A stretch of DNA of 64,000 nt, from assembly GCA_026126065.1 (NCBI GenBank), contig JAHCJY010000001.1, forward strand, positions 124,001-188,000, in the 5' to 3' direction. Position 1 is the first letter of the stretch, and each line of letters begins with the position of its first letter. A program made the position numbers and the translations under genes. Below, piece after piece: positions 1 to 8,514 of the stretch. The DNA comes from Bauldia sp. (lineage in GTDB: Bacteria; Pseudomonadota; Alphaproteobacteria; Rhizobiales; Kaistiaceae). The notes beneath the pieces were generated by a model. The model searched no databases and had not been told where the DNA came from. It saw nothing but the letters and a program-made list of their open reading frames with translations.

Positions 1-950
1 GCGATCTGGTCGATCGCGGTGGCAAGGCGGGCCATGTCCACGCCGCCGAAGCCGTTCGCCACGACCTCGTCGGTGAGGATGTTCTGATCGATGGCCATCT
101 GGAGGCGCGCCGTCTCGGTGGCGAGGTCGGCGACCGGGTTGGCGGCAACGACGTAGGCGGCAGCCGCGGCGGGGTCGGCGATGGTCTCCTGGAGGGCGCG
201 GGTGAAGGCGCGGAGGAAGGCCGCCACCGCTTCCGGGTTCGCCTCGGCGAAGGCGTCGCCGACGATGATGGCGTTGCCGTAGAGGTTCACGCCGTACTCG
301 GCCATCAGCATGACGTTGATGTCGTCGGCGGGCACGCCGGCGCGGATGAGGTTGAAGTAGGACGAGAACGAGAAGCCGGTGACGGCATCGACCTCGCCGG
401 CGGCGAGCATCGGCTCGCGGACCGGGAAGCCGACGTTCTCGATGGCGACGCGCGAGGCGTCGATGCCGTTGGCCTGAACGAAGATCGGCCACTGGGCGTA
501 GGCGCCGTCGGGCGCGGGAGCGCCGAGGGTGCGGCCCTCGAGGTCGGCGGGCGTTTCGATGCCGAGGCTGCGGCGGCCGACGATCGCGAAGGCCGGGTAG
601 TTGTACACCATGTACACCGCCTTCATGCCGACGGTGGGGTTGGCGTCGCGGAACTTGATGAGCGAGTTGATGTCGCCGAAGCCCATGTCGTAGGTGCCGG
701 AGGCAACGCGGTTGATCGGCTCGAGCGAACCCGAGGCGCTGTCGATCGTGACGAGGAGGCCTTCCTCGGCGAAATACCCGTTCTCGAGCGCCAGCAGGAA
801 CGGCGCTGCAGGACCTTCAAAATTCCAGTCGAGCGAGAAGCGGATCGGAATCGGCGCGGGCGTCTGGGCGACGGAGGCCGAATTGGCGGCAATTGCGATG
901 CCGATGCCGGCAAGCGCTGCCGCCGCGGCGCCGATGAGAGGCTTCTTCAT
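1..950 (-). CDS. ABC transporter substrate-binding protein (NMT1/SsuA-like), 3' end cut by window
   Basis: Periplasmic solute receptor of an ABC importer in the NMT1/THI5/SsuA class, which binds small ligands such as pyrimidine precursors, nitrate or sulfonates. The start at 950 gives MKKPLIGAAAAALAGIGIAI, a clear Sec signal peptide. The mature part has the family's opening features: FSLDWNFEGPAAPFLLALE, ENGYFAEEGLLVTIDSASG, and later YDMGFGDINSL. About 316 codons are present and the frame is still open at base 1, so the C-terminus and the permease and ATPase genes are not visible. The ligand cannot be told from sequence. Family assignment is secure; specificity is unknown. Confidence 0.85.
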   Translation of the reverse strand, partial: MKKPLIGAAAAALAGIGIAIAANSASVAQTPAPIPIRFSLDWNFEGPAAPFLLALENGYFAEEGLLVTIDSASGSLEPINRVASGTYDMGFGDINSLIKFRDANPTVGMKAVYMVYNYPAFAIVGRRSLGIETPADLEGRTLGAPAPDGAYAQWPIFVQANGIDASRVAIENVGFPVREPMLAAGEVDAVTGFSFSSYFNLIRAGVPADDINVMLMAEYGVNLYGNAIIVGDAFAEANPEAVAAFLRAFTRALQETIADPAAAAAYVVAANPVADLATETARLQMAIDQNILTDEVVANGFGGVDMARLATAIDQI

Positions 951-1107
951 GGGCATTCCCCTTGGGTTCTTGGCTGACGCCCAGGACAAGCAACCGCCGT
1001 GCCGCCACCTATCGGGGACGATGATGTAGGGGATCGGTGCCGAACTATCGGCTCCGCAGGAGACGCGCCTTCGGCCGAGTAGAAGGCGTGGACTGGCCGA
1101 AGGGCCT

Positions 1108-1309
1108 CTTCACCTCGCCCCGGTGGGGAGAGGTCGATCCGCGGCGCGCAGCGCGGCGGAGCGGGTGAGGGGGGACCGCCGACGGCGACGCGCTCACCCG
1201 ACGGGCCGCAGAAGCAAGATGAGATTGAGCCGAAAGGTCTGTCCCCCCTCACCCGGATCGATCCGCTTCGCGCCTCGATCCGACCTCTCCCCACCGGGGC
1301 GAGGTGAAG
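1108..1309. repeat. Long intergenic inverted repeat
   Basis: The arms 1108-1176 and 1241-1309 are near-perfect reverse complements (CTTCACCTCGCCCCGG at one end, CCGGGGCGAGGTGAAG at the other) around a 64-base spacer. The RNA would form a stem of about 65 bp. It lies between two genes that are both transcribed leftward. Such GC-rich hairpin repeats are common between genes in alphaproteobacteria. Frames open across it are by-products of base composition. Confidence 0.85.
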
Positions 1310-1378
1310 TAGGGCGGCCAATCCCGGTGCGAGTGCTCGGCGGTGACCGGCGCAATCCGTCGAGGGCGATGGAACGCG

Positions 1379-2236
1379 TCAGGCCGCTGCGGCGGGGAGG
1401 CGGAGCTCGCCGGTGGATTCGAGTTCCCACGGGCCGGTCATCAGGACGTGCCCGTCGCTCTCGCGCCAGAGGATGTCGAGCGTCCCGCCCGGCAGCGTGA
1501 CCGAGACCGAGCGCCCGGTGCGGCCGGTACGGGCCGCGGCGACCGCCGTGGCGCAGGCCGCCGAGCCGCAGGCGAGCGTGATGCCGGCGCCGCGTTCCCA
1601 GACGCGGAGCCGGATGGCGTCCGGCCCGGTCACCTGCGCCAGCGAGATGTTCGCCCGCTCGGGGAACATCGGGTGGTTTTCAAGGAGCGGCCCGAGCCGT
1701 TCGAGGTCGTAGGCGTCCACATCGTCGACCCAGAAGATCGCATGCGGATTGCCCATCGAGACCGCGCTCGGGCTGTGCAGGATCGGCGCATCGATCGGCC
1801 CGACCTGGAGTTCGATCGCCCGCGTGTCGGGGAACGGCTCGGCGAGCGGGATCTCGTCCCAACGAAAGCGCGGCACTCCCATGTCGACGGTGATGCGGCC
1901 GTCGCCCTCGCGGTTTGCGAGGAGCAGCCCGGCGTCGGTCTCGAACACGGAGTCGGAGCGGCCGGTCTCTTCCATCACCACGGCTGCGATGCAGCGGGCG
2001 CCATTGCCGCATGTGCCGGCGACGCTGCCGTCGCGGTTGAAGATGCGGACACGGGCGTCGACGCCGTCGGTTCGGGTCGGCAGGAGCGCCATCAGCTGGT
2101 CGAAGCCGGTCGCCGGCTGTGCGGCGATGCTGCGGACATCGTCGGGCGACAGCCTCTCGGGCGCGCGGCGAAGGTCCACCACGAGGATCTCGTTCCCCGC
2201 TCCGTTCATCTTCCGGTAGGTGACGGGCGCGCCCAA
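1379..2236 (-). CDS. dapF: Diaminopimelate epimerase
   Basis: Converts LL-diaminopimelate to meso-diaminopimelate for lysine and peptidoglycan synthesis, in the cytoplasm. Both catalytic cysteines are present: C76 in [10 protein letters not shown] and C223 in [12 protein letters not shown], the acid/base pair of this two-base epimerase. The N-terminal [11 protein letters not shown] matches the family. I chose a TTG start at 2236 because AAGGAGAG precedes it by about 7 bases and the usual residues before the KMNG segment need an upstream start; the ATG at 2209 would remove them. Length is 285 aa, normal for the family. It stands alone and is divergent from the acetyltransferase gene. Confidence 0.93.
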   Translation of the reverse strand: MGAPVTYRKMNGAGNEILVVDLRRAPERLSPDDVRSIAAQPATGFDQLMALLPTRTDGVDARVRIFNRDGSVAGTCGNGARCIAAVVMEETGRSDSVFETDAGLLLANREGDGRITVDMGVPRFRWDEIPLAEPFPDTRAIELQVGPIDAPILHSPSAVSMGNPHAIFWVDDVDAYDLERLGPLLENHPMFPERANISLAQVTGPDAIRLRVWERGAGITLACGSAACATAVAAARTGRTGRSVSVTLPGGTLDILWRESDGHVLMTGPWELESTGELRLPAAAA

Positions 2237-2419
2237 CAACGCTCTCCTTGGCTTCGCGCGGGAATATGGTCCCGCCGCCCTCTGAAAGCCAGCGCGGCGA
2301 GGGTTGCAGGCGCGGCAAGGCTGCCAACCGTTCACAGCTGCAACACCAAGCCCAAAATCTGCAGTGATGGGGCTCGGTCGCTCTTCCCCGTTCCGAAACC
2401 GCGTCCTAATCTCTATTCC

Positions 2420-2935
2420 ATGAGCACTCTCGCCATAGGCGTCCGCAAGGCCGAATCCTCCGACGTGGAGGGGATCACGGCAGTGCATGACTCCTCATGG
2501 CGGAATGCCTATGAGGGCCTCATTCCGTCGCAGGAGCTGGCGCGGATGATCGCGCGCCGCGGTCCGCGGTGGTGGAACCGGGCCATCCGGCGCGGCACTG
2601 CGATCCTGGTGCTCGAAGTGGGCGGCGCCGTCGCCGGCTATGCCACTTTCGGTCCGAACCGCGCACGGGACCTCGCCCAGAAGGGTGAGGTCTACGAACT
2701 CTACCTCCTGCCGGAATACCAGGGCGTCGGCCTCGGCACTCGGCTGTTCCTCGCCGCCCGCCGCGAGCTCGCCCGGCTTGGCTTCGATTCCACCGTGGTC
2801 TGGGCGCTCGCCGACAACGATCCCGCCTGCCGATTCTACCGCAATGCCGGCGGCCGGCGCGTCGCGCGGTCGACCGAGCAGTTCGGCCGCACGGTTCTGG
2901 CCAAGATCGCCTTCGCCTGGCCCCGCGGCGTCTGA
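2420..2935 (+). CDS. GNAT family N-acetyltransferase
   Basis: A 171-residue acyl-CoA-dependent N-acetyltransferase of unknown substrate. The acetyl-CoA binding motif A is visible as [20 protein letters not shown], with QGVGLG as the pyrophosphate loop. Motif B follows as [17 protein letters not shown]. The N-terminus ([19 protein letters not shown], then [11 protein letters not shown]) is typical of the RimI-like branch. The ATG at 2420 begins [13 protein letters not shown]. It is divergent from dapF, across about 180 bp that should hold both promoters. Confidence 0.85.
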   Translation: MSTLAIGVRKAESSDVEGITAVHDSSWRNAYEGLIPSQELARMIARRGPRWWNRAIRRGTAILVLEVGGAVAGYATFGPNRARDLAQKGEVYELYLLPEYQGVGLGTRLFLAARRELARLGFDSTVVWALADNDPACRFYRNAGGRRVARSTEQFGRTVLAKIAFAWPRGV

Positions 2936-3034
2936 GGCACAAGCCTCCCCGCTCGCCGTGGCGACACCGTTTACACTTGTCCGGCGCCCGCATACTGTCC
3001 TTTATGCGCGGTCTCCATTTGCGGGGGTGATGCA

Positions 3035-3751
3035 GTGAGCAAGCGTCCTGTGATCGACTACTCGCGACTCCTCGGCTTTGCCGGCCGGAAGTCCGACGAA
3101 CGCATCGATTTCCGCGCCGACGGCATGGCCGACCGGGTCGGCGCCAAGGTCGGGGGCGTAGCCATCTGCCTTCTGCGCGGGACGCTTGTACGGACGCTGG
3201 AAGGCGATCGTGCGGTGGAAGACCTCGCGATCGGCGACAGCATCATCACGGCCTCGGGTGAGGCAAAGCCGGTGCGCTGGATCGGCCGCCAGCGCTTCCG
3301 CCGCGCCAGGGGCCGCGGCTGGGTGGCGCGCGTCCTCCCCGTCCGCATCGCCCGCGGCATCCTCGACGGCGTCGCGCCGACGCGCGACCTTTACCTGTCG
3401 CAGGCGCACGCCATCCTCCTTGACGGCAAGCTCGTTCCGGCCGGCAGTCTCGTGAACGGGCGGACGATCGTCCTCGAACGGGCGACGGACCTGTCGACGC
3501 TCGATTACTTCAATGTCGAACTCGACGCCCACGACGTGATGCTCGCCGAGGGCGCGCCGGTCGAAACCTTCCTCAGCCGCAACGGCAACCGCGAGATGTT
3601 CGACAATTTCGTCGAGTACGAGCGGCTGTACGGCCCCGAGACGGCCGCGCCCGCCGCCTACGCCCCGCGCGTCCAGCCCGAAGGCCGGGCCGAGCGCCTG
3701 CGCTCCCGCCTCCGCAACGCCTTCGCCGCCGGCACGCCGCGCCAGGGCTGA
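3035..3751 (+). CDS. Hint-domain protein with N-terminal IDY...GAKV peptide motif (copy A)
   Basis: A 238-aa protein of two parts. Residues 7-40 are a short motif (IDYSRLLGFAG, then IDFRADGMADRVGAKVG) that recurs in the Hint protein at 4953 and twice in the small protein at 12288. From C45 (CLLRGT) to about residue 195 is a Hedgehog/intein-type Hint domain of the Hint_2 kind: VEDLAIGD, VRWIGRQRF, the His block LYLSQAHAI (H125), and VELDAHDVMLAEGAPVETFL (H166). Hint domains catalyse an N-to-S acyl shift at the first Cys and cleave or transfer what lies upstream; here that is a 44-residue peptide. No signal peptide is visible. GTG start. It converges on an HExxH gene 92 bp downstream. The Hint call is firm; the role is inferred. 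Confidence 0.8.
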   Translation: MSKRPVIDYSRLLGFAGRKSDERIDFRADGMADRVGAKVGGVAICLLRGTLVRTLEGDRAVEDLAIGDSIITASGEAKPVRWIGRQRFRRARGRGWVARVLPVRIARGILDGVAPTRDLYLSQAHAILLDGKLVPAGSLVNGRTIVLERATDLSTLDYFNVELDAHDVMLAEGAPVETFLSRNGNREMFDNFVEYERLYGPETAAPAAYAPRVQPEGRAERLRSRLRNAFAAGTPRQG

Positions 3752-3843
3752 CGACGGCAAACGCGCGCTGGCGTGCTGGTCGGGCTCGTCCCGACCGGAC
3801 AGGCGAGCCCCACAACCTCACCGGACGGCAGGGATCCGCGCCT

Positions 3844-4803
3844 TCAGCGCTCCTCCCGCCAATAGTCATCGAGGGCCGCCATTACCTCGCGGCCGCGCGG
3901 CGTCGGAATCGCGTGCTCCGAAAGCGTTGCAAGACCCGCCCGTCCGGCCCTGCCGCTCGCCTCCCGCTCGCGGTCCAGCGATGCCAACAGCTCGGCCTCG
4001 AGCCCCGTTGCGCCCAGGAGGCGCGTGAACGCGGCGTGGACGCGCGTGGCGACGAAGGCGGCGTGGAAGATGCCTTCGATCGGCCTGGGATCACGGCGGA
4101 GCGGCGAGGCGTGGCGCTCGGCACCGTTCTCAGCCAGCGCACCTCCGCCGGCGAGGCCGAACAGGAGGAGGTGGCCGCTCTCGTGGACGAGAATGTCGAG
4201 CATCGCGACGACGTCACGGCGCGGCTCGGCGTTGAAAATCGACAGGCCCCAGAGGAAGAACGTCGACGCCGCGCCGAAGCTCGTCGCGCCTCGGACCGGC
4301 GCGGCAAGGACGATCACCCGCTGCGTGGCGAGGATGTCGGCGAGGAATGCCGGATCGTACCGACGCAGAACATCGAGCGCTCCCTCAATCTCGACCATCG
4401 CAGCACCGGCCGCCGCCGGAGCGGGCGCCTCGACCTGGAACGGCCGGTCCCGGTCGGTGTCGAACAGCATCGCGAGCTGCGGCCAGAGCGCGGGCGGCAC
4501 GCCGCCGCCGAAGAGTACCAGGGGCCCGGTCGCCGCCGGCAGTCGGGACGCCACCATCAGCTGCGCCTTGTGCGGCGCGGGCCGCTCGCCGCGCGACAGG
4601 GCGGCAACCATCGCGGCGTAGCTGCCGAAGACGAACGGCGAGACCGGACCCGCGGTGATGCCGGCGAGGACCTCGTCCCACGTCGCATCGCGACCGCCCG
4701 TGACGCTGGCGAGGTAGTCGATCGAGCTGGCAAGCCCAGCGCGGAGAGATGCATCGAGCGCTGCGGCCCGCGCGGCATCCGGATCGAACAGCGTCTTGTC
4801 CAT
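3844..4803 (-). CDS. HExxH-motif protein, probable peptide-modifying enzyme (copy 1)
   Basis: A 319-aa cytoplasmic protein. The metal motif is HESGH at 207-211 in DILVHESGHLLLFGLAGG, followed by SPLRRDPRPIEGIFHAAFVA (233-252) with a conserved His at 247. This order (HExxH, SPLR.DpRP, then G.(F/L)HaAFV) is what I recall of the HEXXH family TIGR04267. That family sits in ribosomal-peptide clusters, and members are described as 2-oxoglutarate/iron peptide beta-hydroxylases. A plain metalloprotease cannot be excluded. The start at 4803 (MDKTLFDPD) has AGGGG upstream. It has a full-length paralog at 12591 and lies between the two Hint genes, converging on copy A. Confidence 0.65.
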   Translation of the reverse strand: MDKTLFDPDAARAAALDASLRAGLASSIDYLASVTGGRDATWDEVLAGITAGPVSPFVFGSYAAMVAALSRGERPAPHKAQLMVASRLPAATGPLVLFGGGVPPALWPQLAMLFDTDRDRPFQVEAPAPAAAGAAMVEIEGALDVLRRYDPAFLADILATQRVIVLAAPVRGATSFGAASTFFLWGLSIFNAEPRRDVVAMLDILVHESGHLLLFGLAGGGALAENGAERHASPLRRDPRPIEGIFHAAFVATRVHAAFTRLLGATGLEAELLASLDREREASGRAGRAGLATLSEHAIPTPRGREVMAALDDYWREER

Positions 4804-4952
4804 CAACCGCCCCTGCCTCGCCGGTAGCGGGGCCATCTAAGCGCGTCCGGCGCGCGATGCCAGTCGATCCAGGATCGACGTCCTCGCCTCCCGTGGACCG
4901 CAGCGCAAATCCGGTGGTATCAAATGTGGCGACAGTCCCAGATGGTGCGCCC

Positions 4953-5603
4953 ATGAAACGGATCCGGATCGACTACTCGCAGCTCCTCGGCTTCGCCGGC
5001 CGGAGCCCCGGCGACCGGATCGATTTCACAGCGGACGAGTTGTCCGGCCGTGTCGGCGCCAAGGTCGCCCCGCCGGCCATCTGCTTCCTTCGAGGGACGA
5101 TGATCCGGACGCCCGATGGCGATCGCCCGATAGAGGATCTCGCTATCGGCGATCTCGTTACCACCCTGTCGGGCGACAGCCGACCCATCCGATGGATCGG
5201 CCGGCAGCGTTTCCAGCGCGCCGCCGGTCGGGCGTGGGTGCACGACGTGCGGCCGGTGCGTTTCGCGCGGGGCGGCAGCGGCCGGAACCTCCCGATGCGC
5301 GACCTCTACCTGTCGCAGGCGCACGCCGTGTACCAGGGCGCCCGGCTCGTGCCGGCGCGGCGCCTCGTCAACGGGCGCGCGATCACGTTCGACGACGCCC
5401 GCGACCTCACCGTGCTCGACTACTTCAACGTCGAGCTCGAAGCGCACGACGTGATCTTCGCCGAGGGCCTGGCGGTCGAGACGTTCCTCAGCCGCAACGG
5501 CAACCGCGAGGCGTTCGACAACTTCGTGGAGTTCGAGCGCCTCTACGGCCCGGAGACCGGCGAGCCGGCGGCGTTCGCCCCCCGGGCGTCCGTGACGGAC
5601 TGA
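4953..5603 (+). CDS. Hint-domain protein with N-terminal IDY...GAKV peptide motif (copy B)
   Basis: A 216-aa paralog of the protein at 3035. The N-terminal 43 residues hold the same motif: RIDYSQLLGFAGRSPGD then RIDFTADELSGRVGAKV. The Hint domain starts at C44 (CFLRGT) and shows IEDLAIGD, IRWIGRQRF, LYLSQAHAV (H124), ELEAHDVIFAEGLAVETFL (H165) and RNGNREAFDNFVEFERLYG. The motif and Hint core are conserved, while the C-terminal tails of the two paralogs differ. The ATG at 4953 gives MKRIRIDYSQ; no strong ribosome site is visible. It starts about 150 bp from the divergent HExxH gene and converges on the pentapeptide genes. I infer that the N-terminal peptide is a modification substrate released by the Hint domain. 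Confidence 0.8.
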   Translation: MKRIRIDYSQLLGFAGRSPGDRIDFTADELSGRVGAKVAPPAICFLRGTMIRTPDGDRPIEDLAIGDLVTTLSGDSRPIRWIGRQRFQRAAGRAWVHDVRPVRFARGGSGRNLPMRDLYLSQAHAVYQGARLVPARRLVNGRAITFDDARDLTVLDYFNVELEAHDVIFAEGLAVETFLSRNGNREAFDNFVEFERLYGPETGEPAAFAPRASVTD

Positions 5604-5613
5604 CCTTCGGCCG

Positions 5614-6282
5614 CTAAGGGCAGTTGGCGTTCGACACCGCGCCGTCGGGCATGATCGTCCGGCACATGGTCGCCGCGGTAAGCGTCGTGGCCGTGACCAC
5701 GGCTCCCGTGAGGTCGGCCCCCGTAAGATTGGCGCCGGTGAGGTTCGAGCGGTCGATGCTTGCATCGCGCAGCACCGCGCCCGTCAGGTCCGCATTGCTG
5801 AGGATGGCGGCCGAAACGTTGGCTCCGGTCAGGTCGGCGCCGATCAGCGAAGCGCCGCGGAGCTGGGTGCGCGTCAGGTTCGCGCGTTCCATGCTGGCGC
5901 CGTCGAACACAGCCCCGCCCGCGGTCGTGTTGATGAACGAGGCGTCGACCAGGATCGCCCCGGCGAGGTTGGAGCCGGCAAGGTTCGCGCTCTCGAGGTT
6001 GGTGTTGGTGAGGTTCGCTCCGGAGAAGTCGGCGCCCGACAGGCGGCCGAAGCGGAGATAGCCGTTGGTGAGGTTGGCGCCGGCGAGTGTCGCGCCTTCG
6101 AGGTTCACGTAGGTGAGGTAGACGCCGGTGAGGTCGCGTCCCGAGAGGTCGATCCCGGAGAGGTCGCAGTCGAGGCACCGGAGCGTGGTGTTCAGTTGCT
6201 CCAGATGCGCGGCGTCGAAGGCGAGCGCGGCGGGTGCGGCGGCGACGAGGCCCAGGGCGAGGCCGGCGGCAAGGCGGTTCAT
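5614..6282 (-). CDS. Exported pentapeptide-repeat protein, copy 1
   Basis: A 222-aa protein. A Sec signal peptide (MNRLAAGLALGLVAAAPAAL) is followed by a right-handed beta-helix of A(D/N)LxG-type pentapeptides, for example LTGANLTGADLTGAVV. The helix is bracketed by paired cysteines: CLDC at 36-39 before the first coil, and C207 and C221 in CRTIMPDGAVSNANC at the end. The same layout recurs in three other genes of this block. Export suggests a periplasmic or surface role. It is the last of three consecutive leftward genes with gaps of 23 and 16 bp, so probably one operon. The molecular function is unknown. Confidence 0.85.
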   Translation of the reverse strand: MNRLAAGLALGLVAAAPAALAFDAAHLEQLNTTLRCLDCDLSGIDLSGRDLTGVYLTYVNLEGATLAGANLTNGYLRFGRLSGADFSGANLTNTNLESANLAGSNLAGAILVDASFINTTAGGAVFDGASMERANLTRTQLRGASLIGADLTGANVSAAILSNADLTGAVLRDASIDRSNLTGANLTGADLTGAVVTATTLTAATMCRTIMPDGAVSNANCP

Positions 6283-6305
6283 GGCTTCTCTCTCATCGTG
6301 ATGCG

Positions 6306-6974
6306 TCAGGGGCAGTTGGTGCTGGTGAGCGTGCCGTCGGGCATCCGCGTGCGGCAGACGATGGCGCCCGCGAAGTTCACGGCCGTCACGGTCGCGCCCG
6401 TGAGGTCGGCGTCGGTGAAGTTGGTGCCGGTGACGCTGGTGCGGTCGAGCGTTGCGCCGGAAAGGTTCGTGCCCGTGAAGTCGACGCCGCTCGCGACCGC
6501 ATTGCCAAGGTTCGCGCCGGAAAGGTCCGCGCCGCGGACGAACGCGCCCCGCATGTTGGCACGGCTGAAATTGGTGCCTGCGGCGTTTGCCCCGTCGAGC
6601 GTCGCCCCGCCCAGCGCGGCGTTGATGAAGGAGGCATTGGCAAGGTTCGCGCCCGAGAAGTCGGCGCCCCGCAGCGTCGCGCCTTCGAGCGTCGCATCCG
6701 CAAGGTTCGCGCCGGTGAGATTGGCATCCGTCAGGACCACGAGCTGGATGAAGCCGGCGACGAGATTGGCGCCGGACAGGTTCGCGCCCGTGAGGTCGGA
6801 GTAGGTGAGGTAGACGCCGGCAAGGTCCGCGCCCGAGAAGTCCGCCCCGGTCAGGTCGCAGCTGTAGCAGGACTTGCTGGCGAGGGTCGCCTGGACCGCG
6901 GCGGCATCGAAGGCAAGGAGCGGCGGCGCACCAAGGAGGAGGACAGCGGCAGCGGCGGCGAGCGTGCGCTTCAT
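6306..6974 (-). CDS. Exported pentapeptide-repeat protein, copy 2
   Basis: A 222-aa paralog of copy 1 with the same cysteine positions (C36, C39, C207, C221). The signal peptide is MKRTLAAAAAVLLLGAPPLL, then FDAAAVQATLASKSCYSCDL starts the mature protein. The central region is continuous pentapeptide repeat (GADLSGANLGNA, TGTNLSGATLDRT). It ends CRTRMPDGTLTSTNCP. I chose the start at 6974 because GGAG lies 7 bases upstream and the signal peptide begins there. It probably shares a transcript with copies 1 and 3. Equal length to copies 1 and 4 implies a fixed number of helical coils. Function unknown. Confidence 0.85.
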   Translation of the reverse strand: MKRTLAAAAAVLLLGAPPLLAFDAAAVQATLASKSCYSCDLTGADFSGADLAGVYLTYSDLTGANLSGANLVAGFIQLVVLTDANLTGANLADATLEGATLRGADFSGANLANASFINAALGGATLDGANAAGTNFSRANMRGAFVRGADLSGANLGNAVASGVDFTGTNLSGATLDRTSVTGTNFTDADLTGATVTAVNFAGAIVCRTRMPDGTLTSTNCP

Positions 6975-6990
6975 CGAAGGCTCCATGGGA

Positions 6991-7674
6991 TCACGGGCAG
7001 GTCGGGTTTGCGACCGTGCCGTCGGGAAGGACGGTCCGGCACAGCGTCGCCCCGTCGAGCGGCGTTCGCTCGAGCACAGCGCCGGCGAGCGTCGCACCCG
7101 TGAGGTTCGCACCGGAAAGGACGACGCTGGCGAGTCGCGCGCCGGAAAGGTCCGCGCCTTCGAGGTTGGCGCCGCGAAGATTGGCGCGCTCGAGGTTCAC
7201 GCCGGCCAGCACCGCGCCCGTCAGATTGGCGCCGTTGAGCGTTGCCTGCGTCAGCCCCGCGCCCGAAAGGTCGGCGCCCGTGAGGTTGGCGCCCGTGAAC
7301 GTTGCCTGGGTGAACGTGACGTCCGTCAGCACAGCGCCAGTGAGGTCGGCGCGCGAGAAGTTGGCGGATCTGAGGTCGGAGCCCGAGAGCACGACGCCGG
7401 TGAGGTTCGCCTCGATGAACTGCGCGACCGGAATGTTGGAGTTCGGGAGGCTCGCCCCCGTGAGGTTGGCGCCATTGAGAATGGCGTTCGCGAGGCGGGC
7501 TTCAGGCAGAACAGCGCCCGCGAGGTCGGCGCCGGAGAGGTCGCAGCGCTCGCACCGGCCCGTCGAAAGGAGCGTTGCAAGCTGCGCCGCATCGAAGGCG
7601 GTCGCGGCCGGCACAACGGCGGCGGCGAGGAGAGCGGCGAGTGCGAGTCGGCGACGATGGAGCGGAAACGTCAT
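6991..7674 (-). CDS. Exported pentapeptide-repeat protein, copy 3
   Basis: A 227-aa paralog. The signal peptide includes MTFPLHRRRLALAALLAAAV, then FDAAQLATLLSTGRCERCDL with C41 and C44. Many A(N/D)LTG pentapeptides follow (LTGANLTGADLSGAGL, LERANLRGANLEGADL). The C-terminus is CRTVLPDGTVANPTCP, with cysteines at 212 and 226. The extra five residues relative to the other paralogs lie before the first cysteine pair, so the helix itself is the same length. It is the first gene of the three-gene run; about 100 bp separate it from the upstream secreted-protein gene on the same strand. Confidence 0.85.
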   Translation of the reverse strand: MTFPLHRRRLALAALLAAAVVPAATAFDAAQLATLLSTGRCERCDLSGADLAGAVLPEARLANAILNGANLTGASLPNSNIPVAQFIEANLTGVVLSGSDLRSANFSRADLTGAVLTDVTFTQATFTGANLTGADLSGAGLTQATLNGANLTGAVLAGVNLERANLRGANLEGADLSGARLASVVLSGANLTGATLAGAVLERTPLDGATLCRTVLPDGTVANPTCP

Positions 7675-7780
7675 GGGAACCTCGGAAGTCCTGGGCAGGC
7701 AGAAGCACGCGCAGGCCGTTCGAACGGCGCGCGAGGGATGTGGCCGGACCCGACACGGGCCCGGCCATGGCCAGCAATGC

Positions 7781-8239
7781 CTACTCGACGACGACCTGGA
7801 CGAACGCCTCCTGCGGCGGGTCAAGGTGATCGCGGATGTAGATTTCGTAGACGCCGCGGCGCATCGGGTGGAACGAGAAGCGGGCGGCGCCGGCCTCGTC
7901 GCATTCGATCGCGCGGAACGTCATGCCCTGCATGTAGATTTCGATGTCCTGCACCGACACGACGCGAAGATGCGCGTTGGCGAGGAGTTCGGGCATCTCG
8001 AAGTGGAAGCCGGTGTCGTCGTTCTGCGCGTCCGGGCAGACGAGGTTGATGCGGTAGTAGCCGCCGAGATTGAGGACGATTTCCGTGATGTCCGGCACCG
8101 GCGCGCCGGCCGTGCCGGTCGTGACGGTGAGGAAGATGTCCTGCGGCGCGCCGAGGATGATCTGCTGCGCGCCGGGAGCGGATGTGAAGGCGAGAAGGCC
8201 AGCGGCAGCGACGCCGGCAAATGTGAGTCTCTTGAGCAC
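7781..8239 (-). CDS. Secreted protein of unknown function
   Basis: A 152-aa protein with a signal peptide (MLKRLTFAGVAAAGLLAFTS). The GTG start at 8239 has a strong GGAGGA six bases upstream; longer upstream frames lack that. The mature part is mostly beta-strand-like: DIFLTVTTG, ITEIVLNLGGYYRINLVC, a Met/His stretch GFHFEMPELLANAH and IYMQGMTF, and a closing FHPMRRGVYEIYIRDH. The pattern recalls a small cupredoxin-like sandwich, but I see no firm copper-site motif, so I assign no function. It is upstream of, and on the same strand as, the pentapeptide genes. Confidence 0.7.
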   Translation of the reverse strand: MLKRLTFAGVAAAGLLAFTSAPGAQQIILGAPQDIFLTVTTGTAGAPVPDITEIVLNLGGYYRINLVCPDAQNDDTGFHFEMPELLANAHLRVVSVQDIEIYMQGMTFRAIECDEAGAARFSFHPMRRGVYEIYIRDHLDPPQEAFVQVVVE

Positions 8240-8514
8240 GGGATTCCTCCGGGGTGTTCTTTGGAAACGCTCCCCGGAACGGTCGGACGTGCGCCGTCGC
8301 GGCGCCGGCGACATGAGCCGCCGCACCCAGCCAGGGCAATCGCCGCCCGGCCTTTGACGAAAACGGAAGTGCACGCGCTCCCCCTCCGAGGACGCGCTCC
8401 ATGTGCGAGGCGCACCATACACCAAGGCGCATGTCAGGCGAGAGACGGCGGTGGATTTTCGCGGCACGGTGACCGAGGATCGGACCGAAGCGGATCGAGC
8501 ATGAGAGAACCGGA

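Noticed and set aside
1343..2419. A long plus-strand extension of the GNAT gene
   Set aside because: It is antisense to dapF, whose two catalytic cysteines and ribosome site are clear; the acetyltransferase starts at 2420.
3844..4803. Calling the HExxH proteins ordinary zinc proteases
   Set aside because: Possible, but the downstream SPLR..RP.EG..HAAFV block and linkage to short peptide motifs fit the peptide-modifying family better; left open in the annotation.
5614..7674. Regular short DNA repeats that look like a CRISPR or tandem array
   Set aside because: They are pentapeptide codons in frame in three exported proteins; spacing is 15 bases and there are no spacers.
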